From Adineta ricciae (taxonomy: Eukaryota > Rotifera > Eurotatoria > Adinetida > Adinetidae): 64,000 nt of DNA. The stretch lies in the NCBI GenBank assembly GCA_905250025.1, contig CAJNOJ010000072.1, positions 135,456-199,455 on the forward strand, in the 5' to 3' direction. The notes beneath the pieces were generated by a model, which had not been told where the DNA came from, ran no database searches, and saw only the letters and a program-made list of their open reading frames with translations. The translations under genes and the position numbers were made by a program. Positions 34,872-45,950 of the stretch are shown piece after piece (position 1 is the stretch's first letter; every line of letters starts with the position of its first letter).

Positions 34872-35552
34872 ATGTCTAAATCGTTATCTTGGCACGCACT
34901 TGAATCCGATCCTGATCTATGGCGTGTGTACATGGAAAAACTAGGTGCTGATGGTAATTCATTTGAGTTCATCGAAATCTACTCACTGGATGAGGATTAT
35001 CCACCTGAAGAGAATATCTATGCTTTCATTTTTCTGTATCCAGACAATGGTTCAACACCTATTTCAAACGTATCTTCGCAAGACGTGCACGATAATCTTT
35101 GGACTATCAAACAGATTGATGAATTGGATAGTTGCTGTTGCCTTATTGCACTACTTCATGCAATTGGTAACAATTTGGACAACATCGTATTGAAAGCAGA
35201 TTCGCCATTAGCGATGTTTTTCGAAAAAACTAAGAATATGACTGCCGATGAACGGGCTGTTGTGCTCTTGAATGATCAGAAAATTCATCAAGCTCATGAA
35301 GAAACAGCCGAACAAGGTCAAACAGCAATGGTTGACAGTGAAAGAGTCGGTTATCATTACATAGCTTATATTGTCTCGAAGAATAACAATCTATATGCAT
35401 TGAATGGTAGTACGAGAGGACCACAAGCCAAATTCATCAGGGAGTTGGACAAAGAGAGTTTCTATTCGTATGTCACTCGAGAAATAAAACAAAGAATACA
35501 TGAACTCAATGGCGATATACGATTTAATTTGATTGGCTTAGCAAGAAAATAA
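34872..35552 (+). CDS. UCH-family ubiquitin C-terminal hydrolase (UCHL3-like) with altered active site
   Basis: A single exon of 226 residues, starting directly after a 3' splice site. The upstream open frame is not used because similarity begins at MSKSLSWHALESDPDLWRVY, matching the WxPLExxPxV start of UCHL1/L3. The family removes small adducts from the ubiquitin C-terminus. Similarity continues through DSCCCLIALLHAIGNNLDN, MTADERAVVLLNDQKIHQAH and ERVGYHYIAYI. The catalytic Cys is present (Cys89 within CCC) and the His is His162. The family's DG Asp in LYELDG is Asn178 here (LYALNG), and the oxyanion Gln lies one or two residues further from the Cys than usual. Catalysis may be reduced or altered while ubiquitin binding remains. 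The stop is only 51 bp before the DPY19L start. Confidence 0.87.
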   Translation: MSKSLSWHALESDPDLWRVYMEKLGADGNSFEFIEIYSLDEDYPPEENIYAFIFLYPDNGSTPISNVSSQDVHDNLWTIKQIDELDSCCCLIALLHAIGNNLDNIVLKADSPLAMFFEKTKNMTADERAVVLLNDQKIHQAHEETAEQGQTAMVDSERVGYHYIAYIVSKNNNLYALNGSTRGPQAKFIRELDKESFYSYVTREIKQRIHELNGDIRFNLIGLARK

Positions 35553-35603
35553 GATTTTTCTTGATTAATTTTATTTTTTATTTCAGATAAAATTTAGTGT
35601 AAT
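35553..35603 (+). promoter_or_regulatory. Operon-like junction with 3' splice site between UCH and DPY19L
   Basis: Only 51 bp separate the UCH stop and the DPY19L start. They contain a T-rich tract ending TTTATTTCAG (AG at 35585-35586), no AATAAA and no room for a normal promoter. This is how spliced-leader trans-splice sites inside polycistronic units look. Spliced-leader trans-splicing is known in rotifers; use of this site is inferred. Confidence 0.5.
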
Positions 35604-37969
35604 ATGTCAAGAGATCGTCAATCGATAACTCGACGTTCTCAACGGGCATCGAGCAAACAAAAACAATCGAATTCAGCAGAAGAAATCGAACAAAACAAGC
35701 AACATTATCAGGTACAACTCTACTGATCATGCTTGTTAAATTACATAAACTAATCATCTTCTAGTCATTATTTGTGATGTACTTGTTGGTCATTATGATC
35801 ATTGCATTTACTTTATCCTACTTTCATTTTTATTATATTTATGAATTATTTGAGAATGACAGGCATTTTTCACATTTATCAACACTAGAAAGAGAATTAT
35901 CGTTTCGAACGGAAATGGGTCTCTATTATTCTTATTTCAAAGAAATCGCGATTGACGCTCCGTCGTTTACAGAAGGATTTCTGTCGATTTTATCTGATAA
36001 TCGAACAGAAGCACCGACTACAATCAACGTCTTGGAACGCTTCAATCTTTATCCCGAAGTTGTCTTAAGTTTCATCTATCGTTTTATGAATTCTCGAAAT
36101 ATGTTAACACAAATATGTTACCGAGTTGGTCGTGGCGACTCGATGAGTCCGGTTTTATCATGTGAAGGACATAAGGAACCAACTTATTTCTATGTCACCT
36201 GTGTTTTTCTACTCAATGGATGTCTACTGGGTGTTTTGTTTTTACTTGGTACCTACTTATCGAAAAGTATTCTTGGTGGACTGCTAACAGCACTTGCTTA
36301 TATGTTCAATCATGGTGAAGCGACAAGAATTATGTGGTAAATTCATAAGAAAACAATATGATTACATTGAACTTCTGTCTTTTTTTCTTCATTCTAGGAC
36401 ACCTCCTCTTCGTGAAAGCTTTTCATTTCCATTCCACATTGTTCAATTATTTGCTATCACATATATTTTACAGCAGCAAACATCGTTTAACAACGATGTG
36501 CTCAAATCTTTCTTAGGATATATCAAGAAACATGATATACCGCCGTCATCCACCGATCTACCACAAAACTCTATGGTACGTCGACGTAAAATACAACTCG
36601 TGTTCATACTTTGTGGTTCAACTGTACTGTATATGTTACCATGGCAATGTAAGTCTCCTGCTACATTTCCTTGACGATATAATACGAATTTTTCTATGTA
36701 GTTGCTCAATTTACACTAGCTACTCAATTACTTTCACTCGGTGTTCTTTTTATTTTCAATCTTTTATCATGCGAACAGTTCTTCTTTATTCTATGTACTC
36801 AAATTCTTTCATTAATTATCTCAGCCATATTAATGTTTGGTAATCGAATGTTATTGACTTCTTTATTTTCAATTACTGTTTTCTCATTTTATCTCGTATG
36901 CATTTTTGACATGTTCTTCCGTTATTCATCTTCGCATTTCCAATCATATCGATTAGTCATTATCGTTCGACGGACATCTCTTTTTACTCTTGCATTTATT
37001 TTTATGAAATTTCTCATTATTGGTTTACTTCTCAAATCACCCGATGACGATGCCCATATTTGGGATATATTGAAATCTAAACTCTCATCAAGATATCGTA
37101 CGTTCGATACACAACTATACACTTGTGCGAAGGAATTCGATTTCATCGAATTAGAAACTCTCATCAAACTGTGCAAGACTGGATTAATCCCATTGTCATT
37201 CATCATTATTGGTCGTATTGTGTACGATTTTCTTATTGACATTTTCCACACTAATATAAATACTAACCGACAGATATGGAATTATTATCATGCAATTCAA
37301 GCAGGTGCATACATTCTGATGGGTATATTCATCATGCGTTTAAAACTATTTCCTCTCCCACAGTTATGTTTATTGACAAGTCTTTATATGAATGAACAGT
37401 TCTGGCCAAAACGAATTGTTGCTATTAAGAAATGGAAGATTGTACTTTTTATTGTACTTGCAACAGGAATGGCCATTCAAGGACAGAAAAATATTAAAGA
37501 ACAATTAAATATCAAAGGAGAATATTCTAATTATCCAATGGAGAGAATAGTTGAATGGGTTAACTCAAATACGGCAAATAATTCCATCTTTGCAGGTACA
37601 ATGCCAACGATGGCGAATTTGAAACTATCAACAGGTCGTGCAATTGTTGTTCATCCTCATTATGAACATGCGAAGATTCGACGTCGAGTTAAACTTGTCT
37701 ATTACATGTTTTCACGCAAACCACTTCGATATATTCATTCCATTTTGAAAGAATTTCAAGTTGACTATTACATTTACGAATCTCATTGGTGTACAATCGT
37801 TAATCGTCCAAAGGGTTGTTCATTTCCGGAAATGTATGACTTGGATGAAACCGACGAACGAATACTACGACGTTCGACTCTCGCATGTGACACACTTCAA
37901 TCGAATCCAACGCCTTATTTTAGAAAACTTTTTACTCAAGATCATTTGAGTATTTACGCAGTTCTATGA
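35604..37969 (+). CDS. DPY19L: DPY-19-like protein C-mannosyltransferase
   Basis: Four exons; introns follow KQHYQ, then the Trp of RIMW, then the LPWQ segment. The N-terminal Arg/Ser-rich cytosolic part is followed by about 11 membrane spans. Family blocks are clear: FRTEMGLYYSYFKEI (the lumenal loop thought to bind dolichol-phosphate-mannose), YMFNHGEATRIMWTPPLRES, and the C-terminal lumenal domain with FAGTMPTMANLKLSTGRAIV, HPHYEHAKIRRRVKLVYYMF and VDYYIYESHWC. DPY-19 enzymes attach mannose to Trp in WxxW motifs of thrombospondin repeats and cytokine receptors in the ER. Length (about 720 residues) fits DPY19L1/3/4. An AATAAA lies at 38119-38124. The leader has an acceptor at 35586 and is probably trans-spliced. 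Confidence 0.93.
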
Positions 37970-38165
37970 GAATAATTACGATTTAGTAGCAGTAGTTTCG
38001 TTGTTTTTGAGCATTTTCTTTTATTTGGTGTATGTCGTATATGAATTTTGCTTTTTTTTCTTGTATTTGAATCTCAATTCCATGAGAATGGATATATGAC
38101 AAAATAATTACTTGTTTTAAATAAAGAATGACAATTCTCGTTCCAGAAAGTCACATGACATAATC

Positions 38166-38967
38166 ATGCAACGGAAAACATGTGAATATATTTTTCAACA
38201 TCTCCTACCGCCTGTTCATCGTGCTTGTCTTCTTGTGCCAGAGTTGACACTAAGCATATTAACATCATCGAATCCTCTGTGGAACATACCTTATCAAGAA
38301 GCAATGGATAAATTGGGTCGAACTGATCCATGGTGGGCTTTTCTTTGGCCTGGAAGTCAAGCATTAAGTCGGTTGGTATCTCATGTGATTATTTTCAAAA
38401 GATTGAAGCGTTTTAGTTGATGATTGATAGTTATGTATTGGATAATCGCTCGTTGATTCAAGGACGACGGGTCTTAGATCTTGGCTCTGGATGTGGAGCA
38501 AGTGCAATCGCTTCAAAGATGGCTGGTGCTATGCACGTGATTGCCAATGACATCGATCAAGGTGAATTAACAACTACTATTCTCTCTTCTTTATGTCAAG
38601 TTTTCATTCAGATGCATTGGCTGCAACTTGTCATAATGCTCGATTGAACGATGTTACCATTGAGGAATATTTATCAGACAATGTTATTGAAAAACCTTCG
38701 ATAATATTAGATAAACGTACAGTTGACCTACTTATCATCGGTGACATGTGTTATGATCAACAACTTTCTGAGCAAGTCGTAAATTTGATAAAAACTGCTC
38801 GTCGATATCATCTTCGAGTTTTATTAGCTGATCCGGGTCGATATAGTTTCAAAAAAGTTGTTCTCGATCAACTCAAAGGGATAATTACATGTGCTTGTGA
38901 ATATCCGATTATGGATCGGGATTATACAGAGTCGGATTTCGACTCAATACAAATCTGGACAACGTGA
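38166..38967 (+). CDS. ETFBKMT: ETF-beta lysine methyltransferase (METTL20-like)
   Basis: Three exons: 38166 to about 38370, about 38429 to 38561, and about 38612 to 38967. The first joins as LSRYVLDN and the second as IDQDALAATCHNARLND. Seven-beta-strand methyltransferase motifs are VLDLGSGCGASAIASKMAG (SAM-binding) with an acidic NDID end of beta-2. Family signatures are DPWWAFLWPGSQALSR, LIIGDMCYD and LLADPGR. ETFBKMT trimethylates two lysines of electron-transfer flavoprotein beta in the mitochondrial matrix, damping electron flow from acyl-CoA dehydrogenases. The N-terminus (MQRKTCEYIFQHLLPPVHR) is basic and could serve as a presequence. Length is about 230 residues, slightly shorter than vertebrate forms. 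Confidence 0.9.
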
Positions 38968-39730
38968 ACTAATGTCAATGGCGCTTGTATTTGTGAATCC
39001 GTGTCAACTTTTTTTTGTTAAAAGTATTCCATTGATAATACATAGAAGTCTTTTACATTCACAAGTACGTGTCGAGAAAGACGTATGCTTCTTTTTCAAT
39101 TAATTAGAGAACAATTACTTGATATGACATGTTTATTACGAGTCTTTCTTGTTCTAATTGAAAACTCATTACAATAAGAATTGAATTTGAAAAATTCTAA
39201 TAACTATTGAATCCTGTACTCATACTTGAATACGATGCCGTATATTCGAAAGATTCAAGCGGATCTTTGGCTTGACGTCTGCTGTTTGTCTGTCTGATTG
39301 TTGATTTCTTTAATTTTCCTTCTTCAATATGCACGATCGCATAACTACGTTTCTTTTTCTTTTTTTTTCGTCGGAGTCATTCTTTTCTTCTTGAGAATGT
39401 TTTTTAATTCTGTCTGTTAGATTGTTACTGCAGCTGCTGCCAAAAGAAGAAGAAAACTAAGTGACGGTTGCTGTTTAACCAGGTAATAACCACAGAAACG
39501 AGTAGAGAAAAAAAGACAACATACCATGCATAGATGACGATAAAACATTGAAAAAGATTTCAACAAAGAAGCAATAGAAAGAAGAAAACTTGTTTTGCTC
39601 TATGTCGACAACAATTTCTTATCGATAATGATGATGTTGTCGTTGTTGTCAGTATTTAGTCAACAATAAAGAAAAGAATTCCTTTACGACTACGCAAGAA
39701 AAGCAAGACATACCGGCACTCTTCACAGAA
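38968..39730. other. Intergenic region upstream of the WD-repeat gene
   Basis: About 760 bp, with T-rich and GA-rich simple stretches but no supported gene. An acceptor-like CTTCACAG ends three bases before the ATG at 39731. Confidence 0.45.
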
Positions 39731-42700
39731 ATGGAAGAAAATGTCAAGAATGAAGATGGAACAACTGCATCCGAATCTGACGAACCTCTTGTTGAAGTTG
39801 ACAGGTAATTCATCTGTCTATTCTTGTTGATATCTCCTCAAATTTCAATGCTTCATTGCCATTCTTTTTCTCTCTTCTCCATCAAGTAAAATGAATAGAA
39901 ATCGAGCAATTTGATAAATGATACTAAAACGAATAACAGTTCTTCACTTTTCTCCTTTCTCTTTACTTTTGATGGATGTTTTCAGTGAGTTTAAGTATGA
40001 AAAAAATAACAGCACAGTATCATGATTTATATTCTATATTTTAATCTATTTAGTAATGATTCACTTACAATTGAAAAGAGACTTCGTGTTCAAGACTTTT
40101 ACCTTCTTCGCGACCGATTTAATCGCGCGATAGTTGATGTTTCCGATATTGCGAATGAAACTAAACCGACAAGTGAACGATTAGCGGGTGAGAAATAGTC
40201 ATTGCATTCTAAAGTTTACTCCAGACGGATGAATTTGTTTTTAGGTACATTAAATAAAGAAGAATTCATCGAATCATTTCATTCAGTACTCGATCTGAAT
40301 ATATATGGCAATCAGTTAGAGAAACTATTTGAAAAAGTATTCGACATTGAAAATCTCGGTTCTCTCAGAACGGTCTTTTGTTTCTTATGCATAGCTCAAT
40401 TCGAAAGAATCAGGATTGATCAACTGGAATGACTTCTGTGCATACATGCTTCAATTTTATCAAGAAGAAGACTATGCAAATGCACTTCGAACATCACCAT
40501 TTAATAGTGAACCCAAAATTCGACATATTCCTCATAATAAAGTGAGTTAATCTTCATGAATTATGTCTATTTGAACTTGATTGTTGCTTTATTTCCAGCT
40601 GGAATTATCTGCGAAAGTTCTTCATTTAGACAGTCCTGTGAAGTTTATCAATATAAGTAAAGAGGGTTATCTGGGCTTATGGACAACTAATCTCAACTTA
40701 GAAAAGACTTATTCTGCTGCCGAGGAAATAGACGATGCAGCAACAACGAATATAGCTGGAAGTGGACAATCGCGTCGACGTGCGGGAATGTGGATTACAG
40801 ATGCAGTTTATATGCCAGATGCGCATAAGCTGGTTCTGGCATCGACAAGTCGAGATTTAAGATTTTTTACGATTTCAACTGAAATCTTTCTCGAAGAATA
40901 TGTTTTATTTGGTCAGTTGATATGGACAATTGAATAACGTGTGTCGAATTTGCTTTTCTAGGAGTGAAAAATGTACCGACTTGTCTGGACTACCATCCAG
41001 TTCGTACGGTAAATGAGATGAGTTCTCCCTTGATTTGCAAGTGTTTTGTTGATTCTAGAACAATAGCACAGAATCAGCGTTGATTTTTGGAGATGACTGT
41101 GGTTCGATTCATGTTTTATATTTTAAGAAACCGAGTAATTATCTTTTTGATCCTGCTCGGAAAAAAACCGATTTGAAGAAAGCGGACAAAGCGTCATCAC
41201 ATAGCGTTCAACGGATATTTTGGGATGTAAGTTTTGCTATCTGATCCATTCGATCGACTCTTTAGCACGGAACACTTTCTAGGAATTGAAAGACCACGAA
41301 AAATTCGTTCGATACTATTGTATGGGACCGATACATGAAGAATATGTTCGCAAAATTCTCTACATTCCGCACAACGATTCGATAATCGCATCAAGTGGGG
41401 ACAGTCGCAACTCGTTAATTATAACTACAGTCAATAAAATTAAAAAACCATACATATTTCGATTGTACAAAGTAAAGCAAATCCCGTTTATCGCATGTAT
41501 GATATATTCTTCGTTTCATAGGGTTGTGAATGTTTTGATTACAATCACCAATTGAATATTCTCATTACGGGTGGTGCTGATTATCGTGTACGAATTTGGA
41601 ATCCATATGTTACACAAAAGAATACAGCTATGTTAGAGGGACATCATGCTGCTGTCATCGATGTACGAATTAATGAACGTTTAGCACAATGCTATACATT
41701 TAGTAAAGACGCCGTACGTTGTGTCGTTAGTTTGGAAAGGAATATTTCTTGTCGCGATAATTTTAGGTGGTCAAAGCTTGGGATTTGAAAGAAATGTTTT
41801 GTCTTCAAACTATTTGCGTTCGATTTCCAAGCACGCTGGGCGGAAAGACACCTAGTTTTGGTCTTTTTCCAATGGATCTATATTTAAACCGATCGAATCT
41901 TTTTGCGGATAGTCTTCCTGGAGGTTTAATCTTGGCTTGTAATGATTACATATGCCTAATGAAATTAGGGCAGGATACATCTAAAGATCGTAATCTCGTA
42001 GAAACTCATTCAGCTCCAGTCAGCTGTGCTGTCTACAATCCTAAACTCAAACATGTAACTGATTAAAAAAGTATTCTTTTCAAAATAATCCATGTAGCCT
42101 TTTCTAAATTTCTAGTTAATCACCTGTGCAGATAATTCAAGTATTGGCGCATGGGATATTGAATCTGGTCGAAAAGCTTATATGGTTCTTGATGCACACG
42201 ACGGCGAAGAAATTACAAGTATTGCCATCGATCGAGCGTGTCGAAAACTTGCTACTGGCGCTCGAAATGGTGTTATTAAAGTAGGACCTTTGTTCTCCAT
42301 GTTAGAATACATTCCAAAATATCCGTTTTTTCTCATTTGAAAGATCTGGAATAGTGCCAACGGCCAAAGTCTTCATATATTGCCAAGCGTCGAAGATGCT
42401 GAAATCACAGGCATACTATTTGCTGACAAAGACATCATTACAGTTGGTTGGTCAAGAAAAATCGTAAAATATCCGCATTTTGTCTCCGACGTAAGCATTG
42501 ATTTGTTTCAAAGCCAAAACCAACTCATTCAAATTCTTCTTTCTTTCTTATAATATTCATATATACATTTGTAGGAAAAAATTGATGATCAGACCGATAC
42601 TATCGAGGTATACACGTGGAGTGAATATAAAAAGTGACACACATTTACTCAGATATTAATATACTACACGAATTGAATTAATTAGTTTTCGTCAACAATC

Positions 42701-44374
42701 ACTTATTAATACGAAAACAGAAAACAATACTTTTCTTTTCTTTATTCGATCAGGTTGTGCTACCAAAGGCTGATCTATCATGGCGTGGTTCGCAAATACA
42801 TCGTGATGATATCTTGTGTTTGGAACATTTATTGCCGATTAGTAATCTTATGTGTACAGCGTCATATGATGGAGAAATCAATGTGTGGAGTACAGATACA
42901 GAAAAACTGACTATATGCTTGCGAAAAGCACCAACAGGAGAACTGTAAGATCAGAAAAGAGCCTTCTATTTGAAATCAAACAAGCTTTTCTAGTCGTCGA
43001 GAACCATCAAATTATCGTCGATCATCATCACGTCGTTCCAACAGACAAGGACCTGTACCAGTTGATAAACTTCTATTCCTTCGACATCGTGCAAAAGAAA
43101 ATATGAGACTAGGTACGCCCTATCGTATTTGACCTAAAAGAAACTAACAGTCCTATATGGTACATTGAAATAGGTACATTGATATCGAGTGAAGCTGGCG
43201 ACCTTCATTGTTGGTCGCTGTACAGCGAACGAAAGGACATGGGAATTTTTTATGGTGCATCGAAACCAGGTGAATCCATCTTAGCTATGGCTAGTGATGC
43301 GACAAATCGATATTTGATTTGTGGTGATACACTCGGTGAATTGCGTATTTGGAATATAGAAGATTACTGTTGTACTTTGACAGCACCGATTCCATTCGAA
43401 TCGAAAGCACCACCGCTCGTCCATTCTTGGCGAGCACATGAAACACCCATTATCTTTTGCGAATGGACAGATTATAAAGGACAAGGAGATTTTATCATAA
43501 CTGCATCGACCGATCATACAGCACGATTGTGGACAATGAATGGAGAACAACTAGGAATTTTCGGGCAGAAACAGTTGTGGGATATTGAAGGACTTTTTGT
43601 ATCAAAAGTAACTGACGAAGATGAACAAAACGAAGGAGAAACTACCGAAACTTTGGAAAGCAATCCAAAAGGTACTTTCAAATCGACATGAACTAGTCAA
43701 AATTTTTCTCATTTTCAGTCGAAACCAAACCCGCAACAAACAACGGAAAAACAGCTTTACAAATTCCAGAGATCACTATCAGCAAAGACGATAACGACAA
43801 TCGAACTTTACCTCCAATAAACAATCAAACACCTAAAGTAGAGTACAATATGTCGAATCTCGAATATGTCTGTGTATTTGCTTCGAATAGTCACGTCGAC
43901 CATCAGAGAACGTGCTATCTGCATCAAAGACCTCAGCACTACAACAAGTAAATTGAGTCCATATATTTGTTTTTATAGAAGTCTGATATACATTCCTTTG
44001 TAGTTATCCGTCGGATTGGGTATCACGGTGGAAAGAGAATTGAATCAACAAAAATTAACTCGACAAGAACGGCGTCATCGTTTCAAAGATATTGATAACC
44101 GTCATTTAGTGAAGGGTGGTGTCTGTTTTACCCCATTTGCTTTACTTTCCACTCAGGTAAGACATCTTGCGCTTACAAATAAATGGCGTCTACTGTCATA
44201 AAAAACTAGGATGTGGATGAAGCAGCAGCAAATACGAATTATCAAATGAAACCTATTGTTTTCGATGATTTCTATAAACATACAAAAGACGATGGAAACC
44301 CCACATCTTCAGTTTCATCGAAAAATCGACTTGTTTTGCCATCGATCACAACCCGTCAGCAAACGCCAACATAA
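39731..44374 (+). CDS. EF-hand + WD-repeat protein, WDR49/CFAP337-like
   Basis: A long gene of some 18 exons. The first intron (about 39806-40053) and that near 42614-42750 are longer than average. An N-terminal acidic start (MEENVKNEDGTTASESDEPL) leads into an EF-hand-like pair (TLNKEEFIESFHSVLDL and DIENLGLINWNDFCAYMLQF). WD40 repeats form about two beta-propellers: LGLWTTNLNLEKTYS, ILITGGADYRVRIWNPY, LITCADNSSIGAWDIESGR, KLATGARNGVIKIWNSANGQ, TASYDGEINVWSTDTEK, GDTLGELRIWNIEDY and ITASTDHTARLWTMNGEQ. EF-hand plus twin propellers is the layout of WDR49/WDR64/EFCAB8 and Tetrahymena CFAP337, proteins of motile cilia. The subfamily is not certain. The tail is low-complexity. A poly(A) signal AATAAA is at 44532-44537. 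Confidence 0.8.
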
Positions 44375-44835
44375 ATTTCAGACTGCATAATTGTTATATT
44401 TATTTCAATGAAGTTTCTCCTTACGTTCTTCACTATCATATGTTGTATCAATGCTTTTTCAAACATTTCTCCTTTTTCATCTTTTCATTACACTTCTCAC
44501 ATGCTTCAATGTAACATTGTCACAAAAGCTAAATAAAAATTGACAATGAAAATCGTTTTTAAATAGTGTATTTATAATATTTCATGGCCGTCGAGATGAA
44601 TATACTCTATACAACAGACGCCATCAACTTCTTGATGTTTGGTGAAAGCAGATTCATAGTTGTTCTATATGTTTTAGAAAACGAATAGGCGGTGTAATCG
44701 TTAGAAAATAATCTTTATGTATTTATTCCATATTTTGCACATGACCAGTGTTTTTTGCTGAATCTTTATATAAAACTTTTTTTTTATGATCATATCTGTT
44801 CGTCACATTCAAGGTGAGAAGGAGCCTAGTGGAAA
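44375..44835. other. 3' region between convergent genes
   Basis: 461 bp between the WD-repeat gene (+) and LSM3 (-), with the AATAAA at 44532 serving the former. No gene or repeat is seen. Confidence 0.5.
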
Positions 44836-45318
44836 TTATGATTGTTTAGCCAGTGGCGAAATTAAAATAACACCGTCACCGCGTACGAATAACATCGGAA
44901 TTTGTCGTTTTGTTGGCTGAAATAAAACGAATATACTCATTTCTCAGGTTGAATAAAAATCTTTCAATTTACTCGATAAATTTGCTCGAATGTTTCTTCG
45001 TCAATCTCAATTGTCGTGATGGTTTCTTCGACTTCCCCTAAGACCATATTTAAGTGTTGATCAAATGCCTAGAAATCAAGTGTAAGTACAATAAAAGGAG
45101 CTGAAGTTTTTGTCGTTCATCTTACGTGGAGTCGACCACGTAATTCTCGTTCATTGCGCATCTTTACACAAACTCTTTCATCGAGACTCAATCGAACAAG
45201 ATCAAGTGGTTCTTCGACTGAGGTTGGTGTTGTTGTATTTGCCTACCGAAATGAGAAACTTAGTTAATTAACAAAATCTTTCAAAACACGAATTTACTTG
45301 TTCACTCTCGTCAGCCAT
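44836..45318 (-). CDS. LSM3: U6 snRNA-associated Sm-like protein LSm3
   Basis: Four short exons give about 103 residues. The junctions are ESEQ/ANTT, GRLH/AFDQ and QIYR/PTKR. The frame is near-identical to animal LSM3: [60 protein letters not shown] and [18 protein letters not shown]. The Sm1 motif (HLNM with Gly-Arg-Leu) and Sm2 motif (RGDGV) that contact RNA are intact. LSm3 is in the LSm2-8 ring on the U6 3' end and the LSm1-7 ring in mRNA decapping. It is divergent from LDB, with about 640 bp between. Confidence 0.96.
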
Positions 45319-45950
45319 TTTCTACTTAGTTTGATTGATGTTGAAATTTCTGTAAAACACAAAAAAAGAAATAGTAAATGACGGCACACTTGGCGACATC
45401 TATTAAATCGCTCCAAAGATAAACTTTTACGTCCTAAAACACAATTTTTCGACAAACTGATAGATTTTGTTTAAAAAAAACTTTAGCGATCGAATTTGAT
45501 TGAAACGAACAAATAAAATTATGTTAATTGAATGTATTTTTTCATTGGTAGGAGAAAAAGAAAGAAACGCTAGGAGGAGAGGTTAGAGAGAGGACAGACA
45601 AATGACACTAGAGCAAAATGGCGACCGATAGACATACCGATTAGTATTAGTTTGAGTTGTGTAGTGTATATGTATGTGTGCGATTATAATTAGACAAATG
45701 AAGGAATATTTCGTTGGAATTTGTTATAATTGGAAGAAATTCGATGACTGAAGTAGCCGTATATGTCGTAATTGAAAATGACAAAATTTCTTTTAGATAT
45801 ATTCTGTCTTTATCGGATGGTGCCTGTTCACGGTATTGACGAAACTTAGCAGAGAATTACGGAAATTTTTCTATTACACTGATATCCTCGTGGCTAAAAA
45901 TCGAAATCGGTGTGTTGAATTTCTAGTCTTCTATTCGATATGCATAATTT
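45319..45950. other. Divergent promoter region LSM3 / LDB
   Basis: About 630 bp. It contains AAAATGGCGACC (about 45617-45628), which resembles a YY1-type initiator/ATGGCG element but is not a confirmed site. The first LDB coding exon is probably here, but no candidate gave the right phase. Confidence 0.35.

Noticed and set aside
36443-36709. 88-codon minus-strand frame
   Set aside because: Antisense shadow of a DPY19L exon and intron.
39340-39480. T-rich and GA-rich tracts before the WD-repeat gene as a mobile element
   Set aside because: Simple low-complexity sequence with no terminal repeats or duplications.
45600-45660. ATGGCGACCGATAG as the first LDB exon
   Set aside because: There is no GT donor in the right place and the phase does not match the next exon; it is more likely an initiator element or chance.
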